NCBI GenBank assembly: GCA_024305105.1
Contig: JAMWZA010000017.1
Location: forward strand, 1 to 56,181
Length of the DNA: 56,181 bases
Origin: Marinoscillum sp.
Lineage (GTDB): Bacteria > Bacteroidota > Bacteroidia > Cytophagales > Cyclobacteriaceae
Direction: 5' to 3'
Of the stretch, positions 19,521 to 28,529 are shown piece after piece. The notes beneath the pieces were generated by a model. That model ran no database searches, was not told the DNA's origin, and worked only from the letters and a program-made list of their open reading frames with translations. Position numbers and translations under genes: made by a program. Position 1 is the first letter of the stretch. Every line of letters starts with the position of its first letter.

Positions 19521-21470
19521 TTATTCACAAGCATCGTATGCTACTACACTCACATCATCTACAAAGAATGTCTGCGTGGTAGCTCCCATATCGAACAACA
19601 AGCGATGGTCTCCGGAGGCTGTTTCCTGCGCTGTAGTCACGAATGAGAAATAGGTCCAGTCTGTTGGAATATCCAAATCTCTGGAGTAAAAGAAGTCTGC
19701 ACCATTTCCATCATACTGTGACATGGAAACTCTAAACACACCATCTTCTCCTGCTGCCTTTGCCCAGAAACTAATCTTGTAACCCTGCCCCACCGTTAAG
19801 GCTACAGGGTCAGTCGCAATCTGTGTATCCCAAGGATTATTTCCAGCACCAGTAGCTGTTAGTGACTGACTTCCAGTGTAAGCCTCAGCTGTAGACACTT
19901 CATGTGTTCCATTGAGAGATTCCCATCCTGTTAGTCCATCTTCAAAGCCACCGTTAGCATACAGACTTGATGGAGCTACATATTCCTTAATACTTACACC
20001 ATCCACAAAGAAAGTCTGTGCAGTAGCACCCATATCAAATAGAAGCCTATACTCACCAGAAGCAATCTCCGCTGCATTCACTACAAAAGCGAAGTAAGTC
20101 CAGTCTGTTGGCACTTCGATATCCGGCCCATAGAAGAAGTCAGACCCATTACCATCATATTGAGACATGGAGATTCTAAATACACCGTCTTCCCCTGCTG
20201 CCTTGGCCCAGAATCCTATTTCATAATCTACACCAACTTCCAGCGGAAGTGGGTCTGTTGCGATCTGCACATCCCATGGATTTCCACCAGCTCCAGTAGC
20301 AGTCATTGATTGAGAACCACAGTAAGCTTCTGCTGCAGATATTTCAGCCGTCCCATTCAGTGCTGTCCATCCTGTCAAATCCGTTTCAAAATCACCATTA
20401 GGCATTAACTCTGCAGGTCCTGCAGCTCCAATGGACCCTGGCACGAGGCCTATCTGATCTATTTCTAGTGGCACCGAACCGGATCCCATATCCAACATCA
20501 CGCGATGTGTAGGCAGATCATTGGAAACGGTGAATGTCCAGGTGTACTGCTCCCAACTAGTGGACAGTTCCTTGGTCTCACCATAGAAGTAATCCGCTCC
20601 ATTACCATCATACTGTGATACTGAAACACGCATCTCAGCACCAGCTGCATCTCCCCTGGCCCAAAGAACAATGGTGTACTGCTCTTCAAAATTCAATGGA
20701 ACACCAGCACTTGCTACTTGTCTATCCCATGGGTTTCCTGCTGCAGGCACCACTCTCATAGATCGCGTATTGGCGTATCCTCCAGTGATGGCTGTAATGT
20801 CATCTGCTCCATTCAGAATTTCGAATCCGGCAAAAAGCGAGCCATCACCTCCCTGCTGTTCCATATCTGAACTCATCAACTCACTCTCCCTGGCATAAAA
20901 TGCAGAAGACGATTTAGTGGACCCGTATGTAGTTGTGATTTCAAAGTCGATAGCTGCCGCATCATTTACGCCTGACGGGACTGTCAAGACCAACTCTGTA
21001 TCACTCACTGACACAATGGTAGCAGAAATACCATCTACTGCCACCTCAGTTTCATTATCCAAACTGGTACCAACGATAGTCAAATCTGAACCTACTGGAA
21101 CAAATGGATCAAATCTGGTGATCACAGGAGTTGGCTTGAGCTGTACATCGAGCATCTTTGTTTCACGTCTGTTGCCTACCATGGCCAAAGTAATTTCCGT
21201 CATCCCCACCGGTGCTTCTTCAGGCACAGTGAAGGTGATCGTATTCTCATCCAGTGTAAATTCCATCTGGTCGATGCCCAGAAAAACGAATTTCACCTGA
21301 TCAAATCCAGATCCTGTAAGTGATACCGGTTGCCCTTGAAAAACAGCCTCGGTACTAGCAGATTCGATCACTACAGGTGTAACGTCATCATCCATTTCGC
21401 ATTGGGACAGCATCATTACTGATGCCAGTGCCACAATGCTTAACGCTATATGTTGAAATATTTTTTTCAT
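19521..21470 (-). CDS. Surface glycan-binding lipoprotein in SusE/F position, three CBM-like repeats
   Basis: 649 residues from the ATG at 21468-21470; an upstream start at 21530 would overlap susD by 41 bp. Lipobox MMLSQC (C24). Two IPT/TIG-like Ig domains (about 31-112 and 115-192) are followed by three tandem beta-sandwich repeats (about 200-345, 353-498, 502-645) of the CBM4/9/22 kind. Each repeat carries NPWD and SQYDGNG plus an aromatic cluster (FFY or YFY). Repeats two and three are closest to each other. The role is to hold polysaccharide at the cell surface for SusCD; xylan binding is an inference from the neighbours. Confidence 0.85.
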   Translation of the reverse strand: MKKIFQHIALSIVALASVMMLSQCEMDDDVTPVVIESASTEAVFQGQPVSLTGSGFDQVKFVFLGIDQMEFTLDENTITFTVPEEAPVGMTEITLAMVGNRRETKMLDVQLKPTPVITRFDPFVPVGSDLTIVGTSLDNETEVAVDGISATIVSVSDTELVLTVPSGVNDAAAIDFEITTTYGSTKSSSAFYARESELMSSDMEQQGGDGSLFAGFEILNGADDITAITGGYANTRSMRVVPAAGNPWDRQVASAGVPLNFEEQYTIVLWARGDAAGAEMRVSVSQYDGNGADYFYGETKELSTSWEQYTWTFTVSNDLPTHRVMLDMGSGSVPLEIDQIGLVPGSIGAAGPAELMPNGDFETDLTGWTALNGTAEISAAEAYCGSQSMTATGAGGNPWDVQIATDPLPLEVGVDYEIGFWAKAAGEDGVFRISMSQYDGNGSDFFYGPDIEVPTDWTYFAFVVNAAEIASGEYRLLFDMGATAQTFFVDGVSIKEYVAPSSLYANGGFEDGLTGWESLNGTHEVSTAEAYTGSQSLTATGAGNNPWDTQIATDPVALTVGQGYKISFWAKAAGEDGVFRVSMSQYDGNGADFFYSRDLDIPTDWTYFSFVTTAQETASGDHRLLFDMGATTQTFFVDDVSVVAYDACE

Positions 21471-21489
21471 AACAATGTCAATTAATCGA

Positions 21490-23115
21490 TTAGTAGCCTT
21501 CATTCTGATTGATTCCAGTTTGGTCCACAAAATTTTGTGGTATCGGCCATCTTACATGATAATCCTTGATGTTAGGGCCTCCCACCGGATTGTATGCCTG
21601 TACTCTTTCGACCAACAACCCAAGTCGCTTAAGGAACGCCCATCTGTGACCCTCATGACCTAATTCACGTGCGTGCTCATCAACAATGGTCTGCAAATCA
21701 ACAGTAGAGAAGTTTCCACTACTGTTTCCGTAAGCCCTTGTCCGTAGTGCATTGAGTAATTCTAGCGCTCTGGCTTCATTACCGTTCCTCCAGTGAGCTT
21801 CTGCTCCAATTATATAAGCATGAGCCAATCGATAAACAATCACGTTTCTAAAGCCTTGGGCCTCATCACTTAGCCTACCATACTGACCATCTTCCCACGT
21901 TTTTGTGGTTGTTGGCTCCAGGTATCTCGCTTCTCGATCATTGGATGCCCAGGCTTGGAAATATGTTGAATCTTCTGTGATGATTGATCCCTCTGATAAG
22001 TATTGGGATCCAGCCAGCGTTTCATCAATTGCACCTGGATCATCAATGGTCCAGGCAAACTTGTGCCATGCACTAATTCTACCATCTGGCTCATCACTAA
22101 GATCCCCATCACCATCACTGTCAAACAATGTCCAGTAATATGGAGATGGCGAAAGCCTGGACCATGGTCTACCACCTTGATTCAACGTTCTGGCTACACC
22201 AGGAACCCGGTCATAAAGTGGAACATACATCTGTACAGTACGCTGTGGTCTATCCTGGTCTGTTGGTGTAAAGATCCACGAGAAAATCAATTCCTGACTA
22301 TTTTCCTCACCACCTTTACCTCCTTCTGTACCAAAAATGTAATCCAATGGCTGTAACTGAAGACCTAAATTGAGTAAGCTATCGGTAGCTGAGGCCGCAT
22401 TGGCATACTCACCAAGCCACATATAAGCTTTAGCCATAATCAGATAAGCCATGTCTTTAGATGGGCGACCGACATAACCATTCTCCAGTCGCGAACCCAA
22501 ATATGGAATCGCAGCTTCCGTATCCCTGATCACTTGTCTTAGGATAGTTTCCTGGTCTCTCAGTTCTACATCATAATTGATACTGTCTACATATTCTACT
22601 AATTCAGGAAATACGGTCTTGTCCCATCTTTCAGCCATTTCCAAATAAGCATTGGCCCGTAGACAATAGGCATCGCCGATAAAAGCATTTTTTTGTGCTT
22701 CTTCTTCATCGCTCTTAGGCTCGTAGTTGTTACCAAACTTCACAACCACATTGGCTCTATCGATCGACTCAATTAATCCACTGAAAATGTTATTCAACTG
22801 TTCGCTAGAAGCGTCAAATGCATTTAGGTACTCCATCATACCATACATACCACCGGTCTGCACATCTACCATGTGTGTTCCAGACTGTACGATATCAGTT
22901 CCACACTGCTTATAGAGTGATATTTCATTGTTTTCGTGCAATGATTTCGCACGCTCGTAAACTCCGAACAAAGAAGTCTCCATTCCTGTAAGTCCAGCCA
23001 GGGCTATTTCACTAGGTAAGGAGTCTCGTTCTGTCAATTCGATTATCTCATCGTCGCAACTCGTAGCTACTAATGTCAGTGAGATAATTGCTATATAGTA
23101 TTTTAAATTTTTCAT
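21490..23115 (-). CDS. susD: SusD/RagB family nutrient-binding outer membrane lipoprotein
   Basis: 541 residues, lipobox LVATSC (C20). Partner lid of the SusC channel that binds oligosaccharides at the cell surface. Typical helical SusD blocks are visible: NAFIGDAYCLRANAYLEMAE, a TPR-like segment (DMAYLIMAKAYMWLGEYANA), and the C-terminal VIVYRLAHAYIIGAEAHWRN with ELGHEGHRWAFLKRLG. It follows susC by 12 bp and precedes the three-repeat lipoprotein by 19 bp, so the three form one transcript. The name reflects family, not proven starch use. Confidence 0.95.
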   Translation of the reverse strand: MKNLKYYIAIISLTLVATSCDDEIIELTERDSLPSEIALAGLTGMETSLFGVYERAKSLHENNEISLYKQCGTDIVQSGTHMVDVQTGGMYGMMEYLNAFDASSEQLNNIFSGLIESIDRANVVVKFGNNYEPKSDEEEAQKNAFIGDAYCLRANAYLEMAERWDKTVFPELVEYVDSINYDVELRDQETILRQVIRDTEAAIPYLGSRLENGYVGRPSKDMAYLIMAKAYMWLGEYANAASATDSLLNLGLQLQPLDYIFGTEGGKGGEENSQELIFSWIFTPTDQDRPQRTVQMYVPLYDRVPGVARTLNQGGRPWSRLSPSPYYWTLFDSDGDGDLSDEPDGRISAWHKFAWTIDDPGAIDETLAGSQYLSEGSIITEDSTYFQAWASNDREARYLEPTTTKTWEDGQYGRLSDEAQGFRNVIVYRLAHAYIIGAEAHWRNGNEARALELLNALRTRAYGNSSGNFSTVDLQTIVDEHARELGHEGHRWAFLKRLGLLVERVQAYNPVGGPNIKDYHVRWPIPQNFVDQTGINQNEGY

Positions 23116-23127
23116 GACAATTTCGTT

Positions 23128-26100
23128 TTAAAACGTAAGTGATGTTCCAAATCTCCAACTAGTCACAATCGGATAAGCACCCCTTCCTGTTTCAGGAGAG
23201 TAAGCATGTTCCAGATTAGTGAAGTACTTGAGGTTGTTGCCTCTCACGAAAAATGAAGCTGCTCTTACTGGTGTCTTGCTAAGAAGGTCCTGAGGCAGAC
23301 TATAGGATAATGATACGTTTCTCAATGAAATGAATGACGCGTCCACAGTTCTAACCGCTTCACCTCTGGCACCTGTCCAGTCCGAAGAACCTGCACGAGG
23401 ATACTCTGTGCTTGGGCTTTCTGCCGTCCAGTAATCAAGCGCTATTTGGTTTCCTCTACCTGCATAGTTTCCGATAAAACTGTTGACAATGGTTACTCCT
23501 TGCACCAATTCTAACAATACAGATAACTCCAGACCTTTATAAGAGAAGGTGTTGGTAATACCACCGTACCAGTCCGGAGTAGGGTTGCCCAAAAACTGAC
23601 GATCTTCGCCAGGAGTGATCTGGCCATCTTCATTGACATCCAGGAATTTAGCATCTCCTGGCACCTGACCGTAGACTTCAGCTTGATCAGCTTCATCTTC
23701 CTGCCATATGCCCAGAAATTTGTAGTTATAGATCTCATTGATATCCTCACCAATGAACCAACCATTGGCTTCATCATCGATTGGCTCTCCATTAGGGCCT
23801 TCTCTGTTCAGACGAACGATTTCGTTTTTATTGGTCGCCCAGTTCGCCGATACCGTCCAGTTAAATCCACCAGCTTCTATCGGAGATCCCTTCAGTCCTA
23901 CATCAATACCAGAGTTGTTGGTTTCTCCAACGTTGGTAATGAAGCTTCTGTATCCGTTTGTAACAGGAATGATCTCTGGTAGCAGTAAGTCTGTGGTTCT
24001 GGTTTGATACACATCCACCGTACCGGATAACTTGTTTCCAAACAATCCAAAATCTACTCCAACGTTTAACTGCTTACTGGTCTCCCATCTCAGGTCAGGA
24101 TTTCCAAGTGTTCCTTTGGTGTACCCGGCGATATTTCTTCTTACCAAATCTGTGGTCGGGTCATTATCATCATCTACCAATACTGACGCGATGATGGTAC
24201 TTGGTCTGGAATAGTAACGATATGAACCGATTCTGTCGTTTCCTAATGTTCCATAACTAACTCTACCTTTCAGTAAGTTGAACCATTCTAGCGACCAGAA
24301 ATTCTCATTATGCGCATTCCATGCCACTGAGTAAGATGGGAAGTACCCGTACTTATTATCTCCTGTATACTTGGACGAACCATCACGGCGCATAGTAAGT
24401 GTCACCACATATCTATCATCATAGTCATATCCCACTCGACCTACCAGGTATGCACGACCCCACTCGTCTGTATCCCAGCTAAATCGCTGATCTTCTGACG
24501 CTGATAGATCAATGGCATGATATCCAAGCAAATCGGTTCCTAGCTTATCCGAAAAGGCATCCATCTGTTGCCACTCATTTTTCTGAAAACCGTACACAAA
24601 TGTGGCATTGATACCATGTGCTCCAAAAATCTTCTTATAAGAAAGAATATTGTCCAATAAGTAGTTTGTAGAAGTTTGTTCCTGAATCTGAGCAGTGCTT
24701 GGATCACCATCCCCGTAGTTGCTAGAGGTAAATCTTCCAAAGAACTGTGAACGCTCTTCAGCAAACGTATTGAGCGTATAAGACAGGCCATCAATGATTT
24801 GCAACTCTAAATATGGATTCACATAAGATCGGGTGACAAATCGATCCACCTGAGACTCATTATATCTATGGAATGGGTTGATCTGAAATTTATCATCCCT
24901 TACATATTTCACATAGTTGCCTTCATCATCATAAATATCACCAAGCGGTGTATTCTCTAAAATCGGAATAAATGGAGCAAAACCGCCATTTCCTCCAGGG
25001 AAATCCTGAATAACATTGGAAGTTTCATCTGAGAAACTTTTTGTTAACTGGACCCGTGTTCCAACTTTTATGAAGTCATTGGGAGTGTAGTCTGCGTTCA
25101 TTCGTAAAGAGTATCTGTTATAATCGGATGATTGAACAATCCCCTCTTCCATGTAGATGTCTCCATTCAGGTAATAGCGAATCTGATCTGATCCACCGGA
25201 CACACCCACGCTTGCATTGTAAACTTTACCCGTCTGCAATAAGGCGTCTTGCCAGTCAACTGGTTGTCCGGCTACATAATTCTCCACCTCATTCTGATCA
25301 AGCACTCCGTCTACGGTTGTGCCCTGCCCGGAATCAAATAAATACTGGATGTACTCATCACCATTCATCATGTTGATTCGAGTATTCAGATTGTTAAGAC
25401 CCATAGATGCATTTGCAGTAATGGTTGGTTTACCTACCCCTCCATTTTTAGTGGTGATCAAAATCACTCCATTGGCTGCACTTGATCCATAAATGGCCCC
25501 AGCCCCTGCATCTTTGATAACATTGATTGAAGCAATGTCATTTGGGTTCAGTTCATTCAGGTTACCACCTGGTAGAGGCACTCCATCTACGACAATGATT
25601 GGTTGATTAGCCTCACCTTGGTTATCAGAGCCCTCACCTAGTGAGTTAATCCCACGAATGGTAAATGAAACACCTGATCCAGGTTGACCACTTCCTCTCG
25701 TTACCCGAACTCCAGAAACTTGCCCTCTTAGTGACTCTACCACGTTGGGCACTGGAACTTTTTGGATGTTTTCTACATCTACTGTGGTAATGGATCCGGT
25801 TACATTTTCACGTTCCATTGAGCCATATCCCACCACAACCACTTCTTGAAGCGATTGCACATCTGTTTTTAGCGATATGTCGATTTGTTGTCTACCATTA
25901 ACTGGCTCCTCTTGTGAGACATAACCAACAAAGCTAAAAACAAGCACCGCTCCATCTTCTGGTGCAGATATTCGGTAATTACCTTCAATATCCGAAACCG
26001 TACCTGTGGAAGTACCCTTGATCAATACCGTAACACCCGGCAGACCTTCGCCACCCTCTTCTGTGACTCTACCGCTGATGGTCATTTGAGCAAATGACGA

Positions 26101-26178
26101 AAAGCTAAGTAGCATTAAAATAATCCATGACAACCGCCCCATCCGATTTGCCATGACCTTGAGTTTGTTAGTACACAT
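23128..26178 (-). CDS. susC: SusC/RagA family TonB-dependent outer membrane transporter
   Basis: 1016 residues. Signal peptide (LSWIILMLLSFSSFAQ), then a carboxypeptidase-regulatory-like domain (TISGRVTEEGGEGLPGVTVL, about 33-110), the SusC linker QEVVVVGYGS, the plug domain (about 118-235, with VDGVPLPGGNLNELNPNDIA) and a beta-barrel to the C-terminal FGTSLTF. Imports oligosaccharides handed over by SusD using TonB energy. A second possible ATG eight codons later changes little. The upstream region holds a perfect LacI-type operator overlapping a promoter-like element. Confidence 0.97.
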   Translation of the reverse strand: MCTNKLKVMANRMGRLSWIILMLLSFSSFAQMTISGRVTEEGGEGLPGVTVLIKGTSTGTVSDIEGNYRISAPEDGAVLVFSFVGYVSQEEPVNGRQQIDISLKTDVQSLQEVVVVGYGSMERENVTGSITTVDVENIQKVPVPNVVESLRGQVSGVRVTRGSGQPGSGVSFTIRGINSLGEGSDNQGEANQPIIVVDGVPLPGGNLNELNPNDIASINVIKDAGAGAIYGSSAANGVILITTKNGGVGKPTITANASMGLNNLNTRINMMNGDEYIQYLFDSGQGTTVDGVLDQNEVENYVAGQPVDWQDALLQTGKVYNASVGVSGGSDQIRYYLNGDIYMEEGIVQSSDYNRYSLRMNADYTPNDFIKVGTRVQLTKSFSDETSNVIQDFPGGNGGFAPFIPILENTPLGDIYDDEGNYVKYVRDDKFQINPFHRYNESQVDRFVTRSYVNPYLELQIIDGLSYTLNTFAEERSQFFGRFTSSNYGDGDPSTAQIQEQTSTNYLLDNILSYKKIFGAHGINATFVYGFQKNEWQQMDAFSDKLGTDLLGYHAIDLSASEDQRFSWDTDEWGRAYLVGRVGYDYDDRYVVTLTMRRDGSSKYTGDNKYGYFPSYSVAWNAHNENFWSLEWFNLLKGRVSYGTLGNDRIGSYRYYSRPSTIIASVLVDDDNDPTTDLVRRNIAGYTKGTLGNPDLRWETSKQLNVGVDFGLFGNKLSGTVDVYQTRTTDLLLPEIIPVTNGYRSFITNVGETNNSGIDVGLKGSPIEAGGFNWTVSANWATNKNEIVRLNREGPNGEPIDDEANGWFIGEDINEIYNYKFLGIWQEDEADQAEVYGQVPGDAKFLDVNEDGQITPGEDRQFLGNPTPDWYGGITNTFSYKGLELSVLLELVQGVTIVNSFIGNYAGRGNQIALDYWTAESPSTEYPRAGSSDWTGARGEAVRTVDASFISLRNVSLSYSLPQDLLSKTPVRAASFFVRGNNLKYFTNLEHAYSPETGRGAYPIVTSWRFGTSLTF

Positions 26179-26262
26179 AATACATACATCATTTTGTTAG
26201 GTTTCACATAGTCCAACCACAGCTGCTTCACACAATAGAAGAGACTGAAGCTGGGAATGTCA

Positions 26263-26282
26263 GATTTGCTCTTTTGCAAATC
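26263..26282. repeat. Inverted repeat in the probable susC leader
   Basis: GATTTGC (26263-26269), six bases, GCAAATC (26276-26282). It lies just downstream of the proposed -7 element on the minus strand, so it would fall at the 5' end of the susC transcript or serve as a second operator. Confidence 0.5.
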
Positions 26283-26313
26283 AGAAAATGAAAGTAGTAC
26301 TAATCGTAAAAAA

Positions 26314-26330
26314 ACGCAATCGATTGTGTT
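26314..26330. promoter_or_regulatory. LacI-type operator upstream of susC
   Basis: acgcaatcgattgtgtt, identical over 17 bases to the site at 10788. On the minus strand a TTG within it stands about 20 bp before TACTTTC (26296-26290), so the operator would cover the -33 element of the susC promoter. Confidence 0.82.
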
Positions 26331-26451
26331 ACTATTTAGTAATATTTACATTCTGGATAATTTATTGATTAAAACGTAATAAAATCGATTGCTAAATGGT
26401 CGTTATCATGAATAATATATCATAAACAAGAGGATTCATTGAAATTTTATT

Positions 26452-26466
26452 ACGCAATCGATGTAT
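26452..26466. promoter_or_regulatory. Partial LacI-type operator upstream of susC
   Basis: acgcaatcgatgtat keeps the left half and the CpG centre of the palindrome but loses the right half. It may be an auxiliary site about 135 bp from the main susC operator. Confidence 0.45.
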
Positions 26467-26573
26467 AAACGAATAAAACGCACTTGAGTATCGACCATAA
26501 TCCGAGCGATCACGCACACAATCAGCTCAACATCATTTGAAGAGACCGCTGGTATCAATAAAATAAGAGGAAA

Positions 26574-27401
26574 TCAGACTCCGCTGAATGCGCTGAAGCC
26601 ACCATCAATAGGAAGAACTACTCCTGTAATAAAACTGGCAGCATTGGAACAAAGGAATTCCACCGCACCATTTAGCTCTTCAATCTTGCCAAATCGTCCC
26701 ATAGGAGTCTTATTGATGACTTTCTCACTTCTGGGGGTAAGTGACCCATCTGGGTTTAACAGTAAATCCTTATTCTGCTCGCCTATAAAAAAGCCTGGAG
26801 CAATGGCGTTGACCCGAACTTTATCTCCATACTTCTGCGCTAATTCACATGCCATCCACTGTGTAAATGAATTCACACCAGTCTTCGCAATAGAATAGCC
26901 CATAACTCGTGTTATAGAGGAATAGGTCGCCATCGATGAAATATTGATAATGCTTCCCGATCCATTTTTAGCCATGGATTTACCAAAAATAAGAGAAGGA
27001 TATAAGGTTCCTCGCAGATTAAGATCGATCGCACCATCGATCGCTGGAATGTCGAGATCAAATACATTTTGCTCAGGCAATTGAGTGGCTCCAGGAATAT
27101 TCCCTCCTGCCGCATTGATCAAAACATCTATGCGCCCAAGTTTATCCAGAATGTACTTATTGGTCTCTTCTAACGCTGATTGACTGAGAACGTCACAAAC
27201 ACGTCCTATTGATTTTGGTGAGTATTCGTGTAAGGAAGCTACTTTTTGATCGATTTTCTGCTGATCCCGGTTAAGTATCACAAGTACAGCACCTTGCTTG
27301 GCAAAATGTAATGCCAGCGCTCCACCAAGTGTCCCAGCACCACCAGTAATTACAACTACTTTATCTTTCAAATCAGAATTCCCCATCCTTATCCCTTTCA
27401 T
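26574..27401 (-). CDS. SDR family oxidoreductase, probable D-mannonate oxidoreductase
   Basis: 275 residues. Rossmann start VVVITGGAGTLGGALA, catalytic S156, Y169 and K173 in MGYSIAKTG. The blocks LINAAGGNIPGATQ, APGFFIGEQNKDLLLNPDGS and KTPMGRFGKIEELNGAVEFL match the SDR type used as D-mannonate (fructuronate) oxidoreductase in uronate breakdown, as in Bacillus YjmF-like proteins. That would interconvert D-fructuronate and D-mannonate with NAD(P), fitting glucuronate released from xylan. A perfect operator lies 86 bp upstream, which supports membership of the same regulon. The uronate isomerase and dehydratase genes are not in this window. Confidence 0.82.
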   Translation of the reverse strand: MKGIRMGNSDLKDKVVVITGGAGTLGGALALHFAKQGAVLVILNRDQQKIDQKVASLHEYSPKSIGRVCDVLSQSALEETNKYILDKLGRIDVLINAAGGNIPGATQLPEQNVFDLDIPAIDGAIDLNLRGTLYPSLIFGKSMAKNGSGSIINISSMATYSSITRVMGYSIAKTGVNSFTQWMACELAQKYGDKVRVNAIAPGFFIGEQNKDLLLNPDGSLTPRSEKVINKTPMGRFGKIEELNGAVEFLCSNAASFITGVVLPIDGGFSAFSGV

Positions 27402-27487
27402 ACTTACCGTTAAAATTGCTCAAAAACTCTAAATAAAGGCCTCCTGAGCAAAATTAAGTCACGAAGATAACCGATTTTCTATAGTAT

Positions 27488-27503
27488 ACGCAATCGATTG
27501 TGT
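27488..27503. promoter_or_regulatory. LacI-type operator upstream of the SDR gene
   Basis: acgcaatcgattgtgt, identical over 16 bases to the sites at 10788 and 26314. It lies 86 bp before the SDR start (minus strand) and 58 bp before the DinB-like gene (plus strand); the SDR is the more sensible target. Confidence 0.8.
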
Positions 27504-27561
27504 CTAAATTCCAATAGAAATATGAAATTGCTTTAAAGACAAAAACTAGGTAAATTCATTT

Positions 27562-28023
27562 ATGAAACTCGTGGAAATAAGTCGTCAGTTGACCGAGGTA
27601 TATGAAGGCAACCCATGGTTTGGCAACTCTTTATCTACCTATTTACAAGAAATCAAGCCTGATGCACTTTCTACCCGAATGAATGAAGGACACAGCATAG
27701 GTCAGATAATTAGTCACATGATCGAATGGCGAAAGTTTGTCATACTCAAACTACAAAACAAGCCTACTTCGCTAGAAGTAGGTACTCCACAAGACTGGAC
27801 AGACCATGCATTTACTACTGAAGACAAAACACAACTGTATACTGAACTCAAAGAAACGCAGAAAACACTCATCCATATACTGTCTGTGGCGCAGGACGAA
27901 CTTCTTGAGCAGACGGTACCTTTTGAAGCATACAGTTTTGAACATTTGCTTGTTGGGATTATCCAACACGACATTTATCATTTAGGTCAGATCTACTTAC
28001 TCAAATCCAGCATGACCAGTTGA
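27562..28023 (+). CDS. DinB-like four-helix bundle protein
   Basis: 153 residues of the DinB/YfiT superfamily, small putative metal-dependent enzymes often of thiol-transfer or detoxification type. The usual histidine positions are visible: one in IGQIISHMIEWRKF and two in IIQHDIYHLGQIYLLK. No signal peptide. The function is not specified by the fold. It is coupled to the next gene: its TGA stop overlaps the TTG start of the HD protein. Confidence 0.85.
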   Translation: MKLVEISRQLTEVYEGNPWFGNSLSTYLQEIKPDALSTRMNEGHSIGQIISHMIEWRKFVILKLQNKPTSLEVGTPQDWTDHAFTTEDKTQLYTELKETQKTLIHILSVAQDELLEQTVPFEAYSFEHLLVGIIQHDIYHLGQIYLLKSSMTS

Positions 28024-28529
28024 AACTAATCACCCAAATTTTACATAAGTATCGTGAGCCACTTGGAGATGATTATCAGGCTTATCACCATCATGCTCAG
28101 CGTGTATATCAATATGCAATCACCTTACTCCTGCAGCGGGAAAGCAAAAAACTGGCAATCTGTGCAGCATTCCATGACCTGGACATCTGGACGAATGGCT
28201 CAATGGACTACCTTCCCGGGTCAAGTACACTGGCCCTCTCTTATCTACAAAAGAGTGACATTGATCTGGTGCCAGAGGAAGTTTCGTTCATCATAAAGAA
28301 TCATCATAAGCTCCGAAGAATTAAAGGCAACATTGAAGCAGAAGCATTCAGAAAAGCAGATTTGATCGATTTAACTGCTGGCCGAATCCGCTTCAATATT
28401 CCACTCAGTCTGATTCAGGAGTCTGAAAAACAGTTTCCTCGATCAGGGTTTACCAATATGATTTTGGGTAAAACCATGAAACACGCCATTAAAAACCCGC
28501 TAAACCCCTTTCCAATGGTTAGGTGGTAA
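28020..28529 (+). CDS. HD-domain protein
   Basis: 169 residues, putative metal-dependent phosphohydrolase. HD-type ligands: the histidines in YQAYHHHAQRVYQY, H52-D53 in AAFHDLDIW, and the pair in FIIKNHHKLRRI. The reading frame starts at TTG (28020-28022), overlapping the upstream TGA by three bases; no in-frame ATG is available before the HD motif, so the rare TTG start is favoured, with translational coupling to the DinB-like gene. The substrate is unknown. It is the last gene before the convergent permease, which begins its stop right after. Confidence 0.8.
   Translation: MKLITQILHKYREPLGDDYQAYHHHAQRVYQYAITLLLQRESKKLAICAAFHDLDIWTNGSMDYLPGSSTLALSYLQKSDIDLVPEEVSFIIKNHHKLRRIKGNIEAEAFRKADLIDLTAGRIRFNIPLSLIQESEKQFPRSGFTNMILGKTMKHAIKNPLNPFPMVRW

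Larger units (their letters stand above)
26179..26573. other. Regulatory region upstream of susC
   Basis: 395 bp without a gene. It contains, going away from susC: a perfect 7-bp inverted repeat (26263-26282), a possible minus-strand -7 element TACTTTC (26290-26296), a perfect LacI-type palindrome (26314-26330), a half-like match aaatcgattgc (26382-26392), and a second partial palindrome (26452-26466). The density of operator-like sequence suggests tight or looping repression of susC. Confidence 0.6.

Noticed and set aside
21471-21530. Longer start for the three-repeat lipoprotein.
   Set aside because: It overlaps susD by 41 bp and buries the lipoprotein signal 20 residues in.
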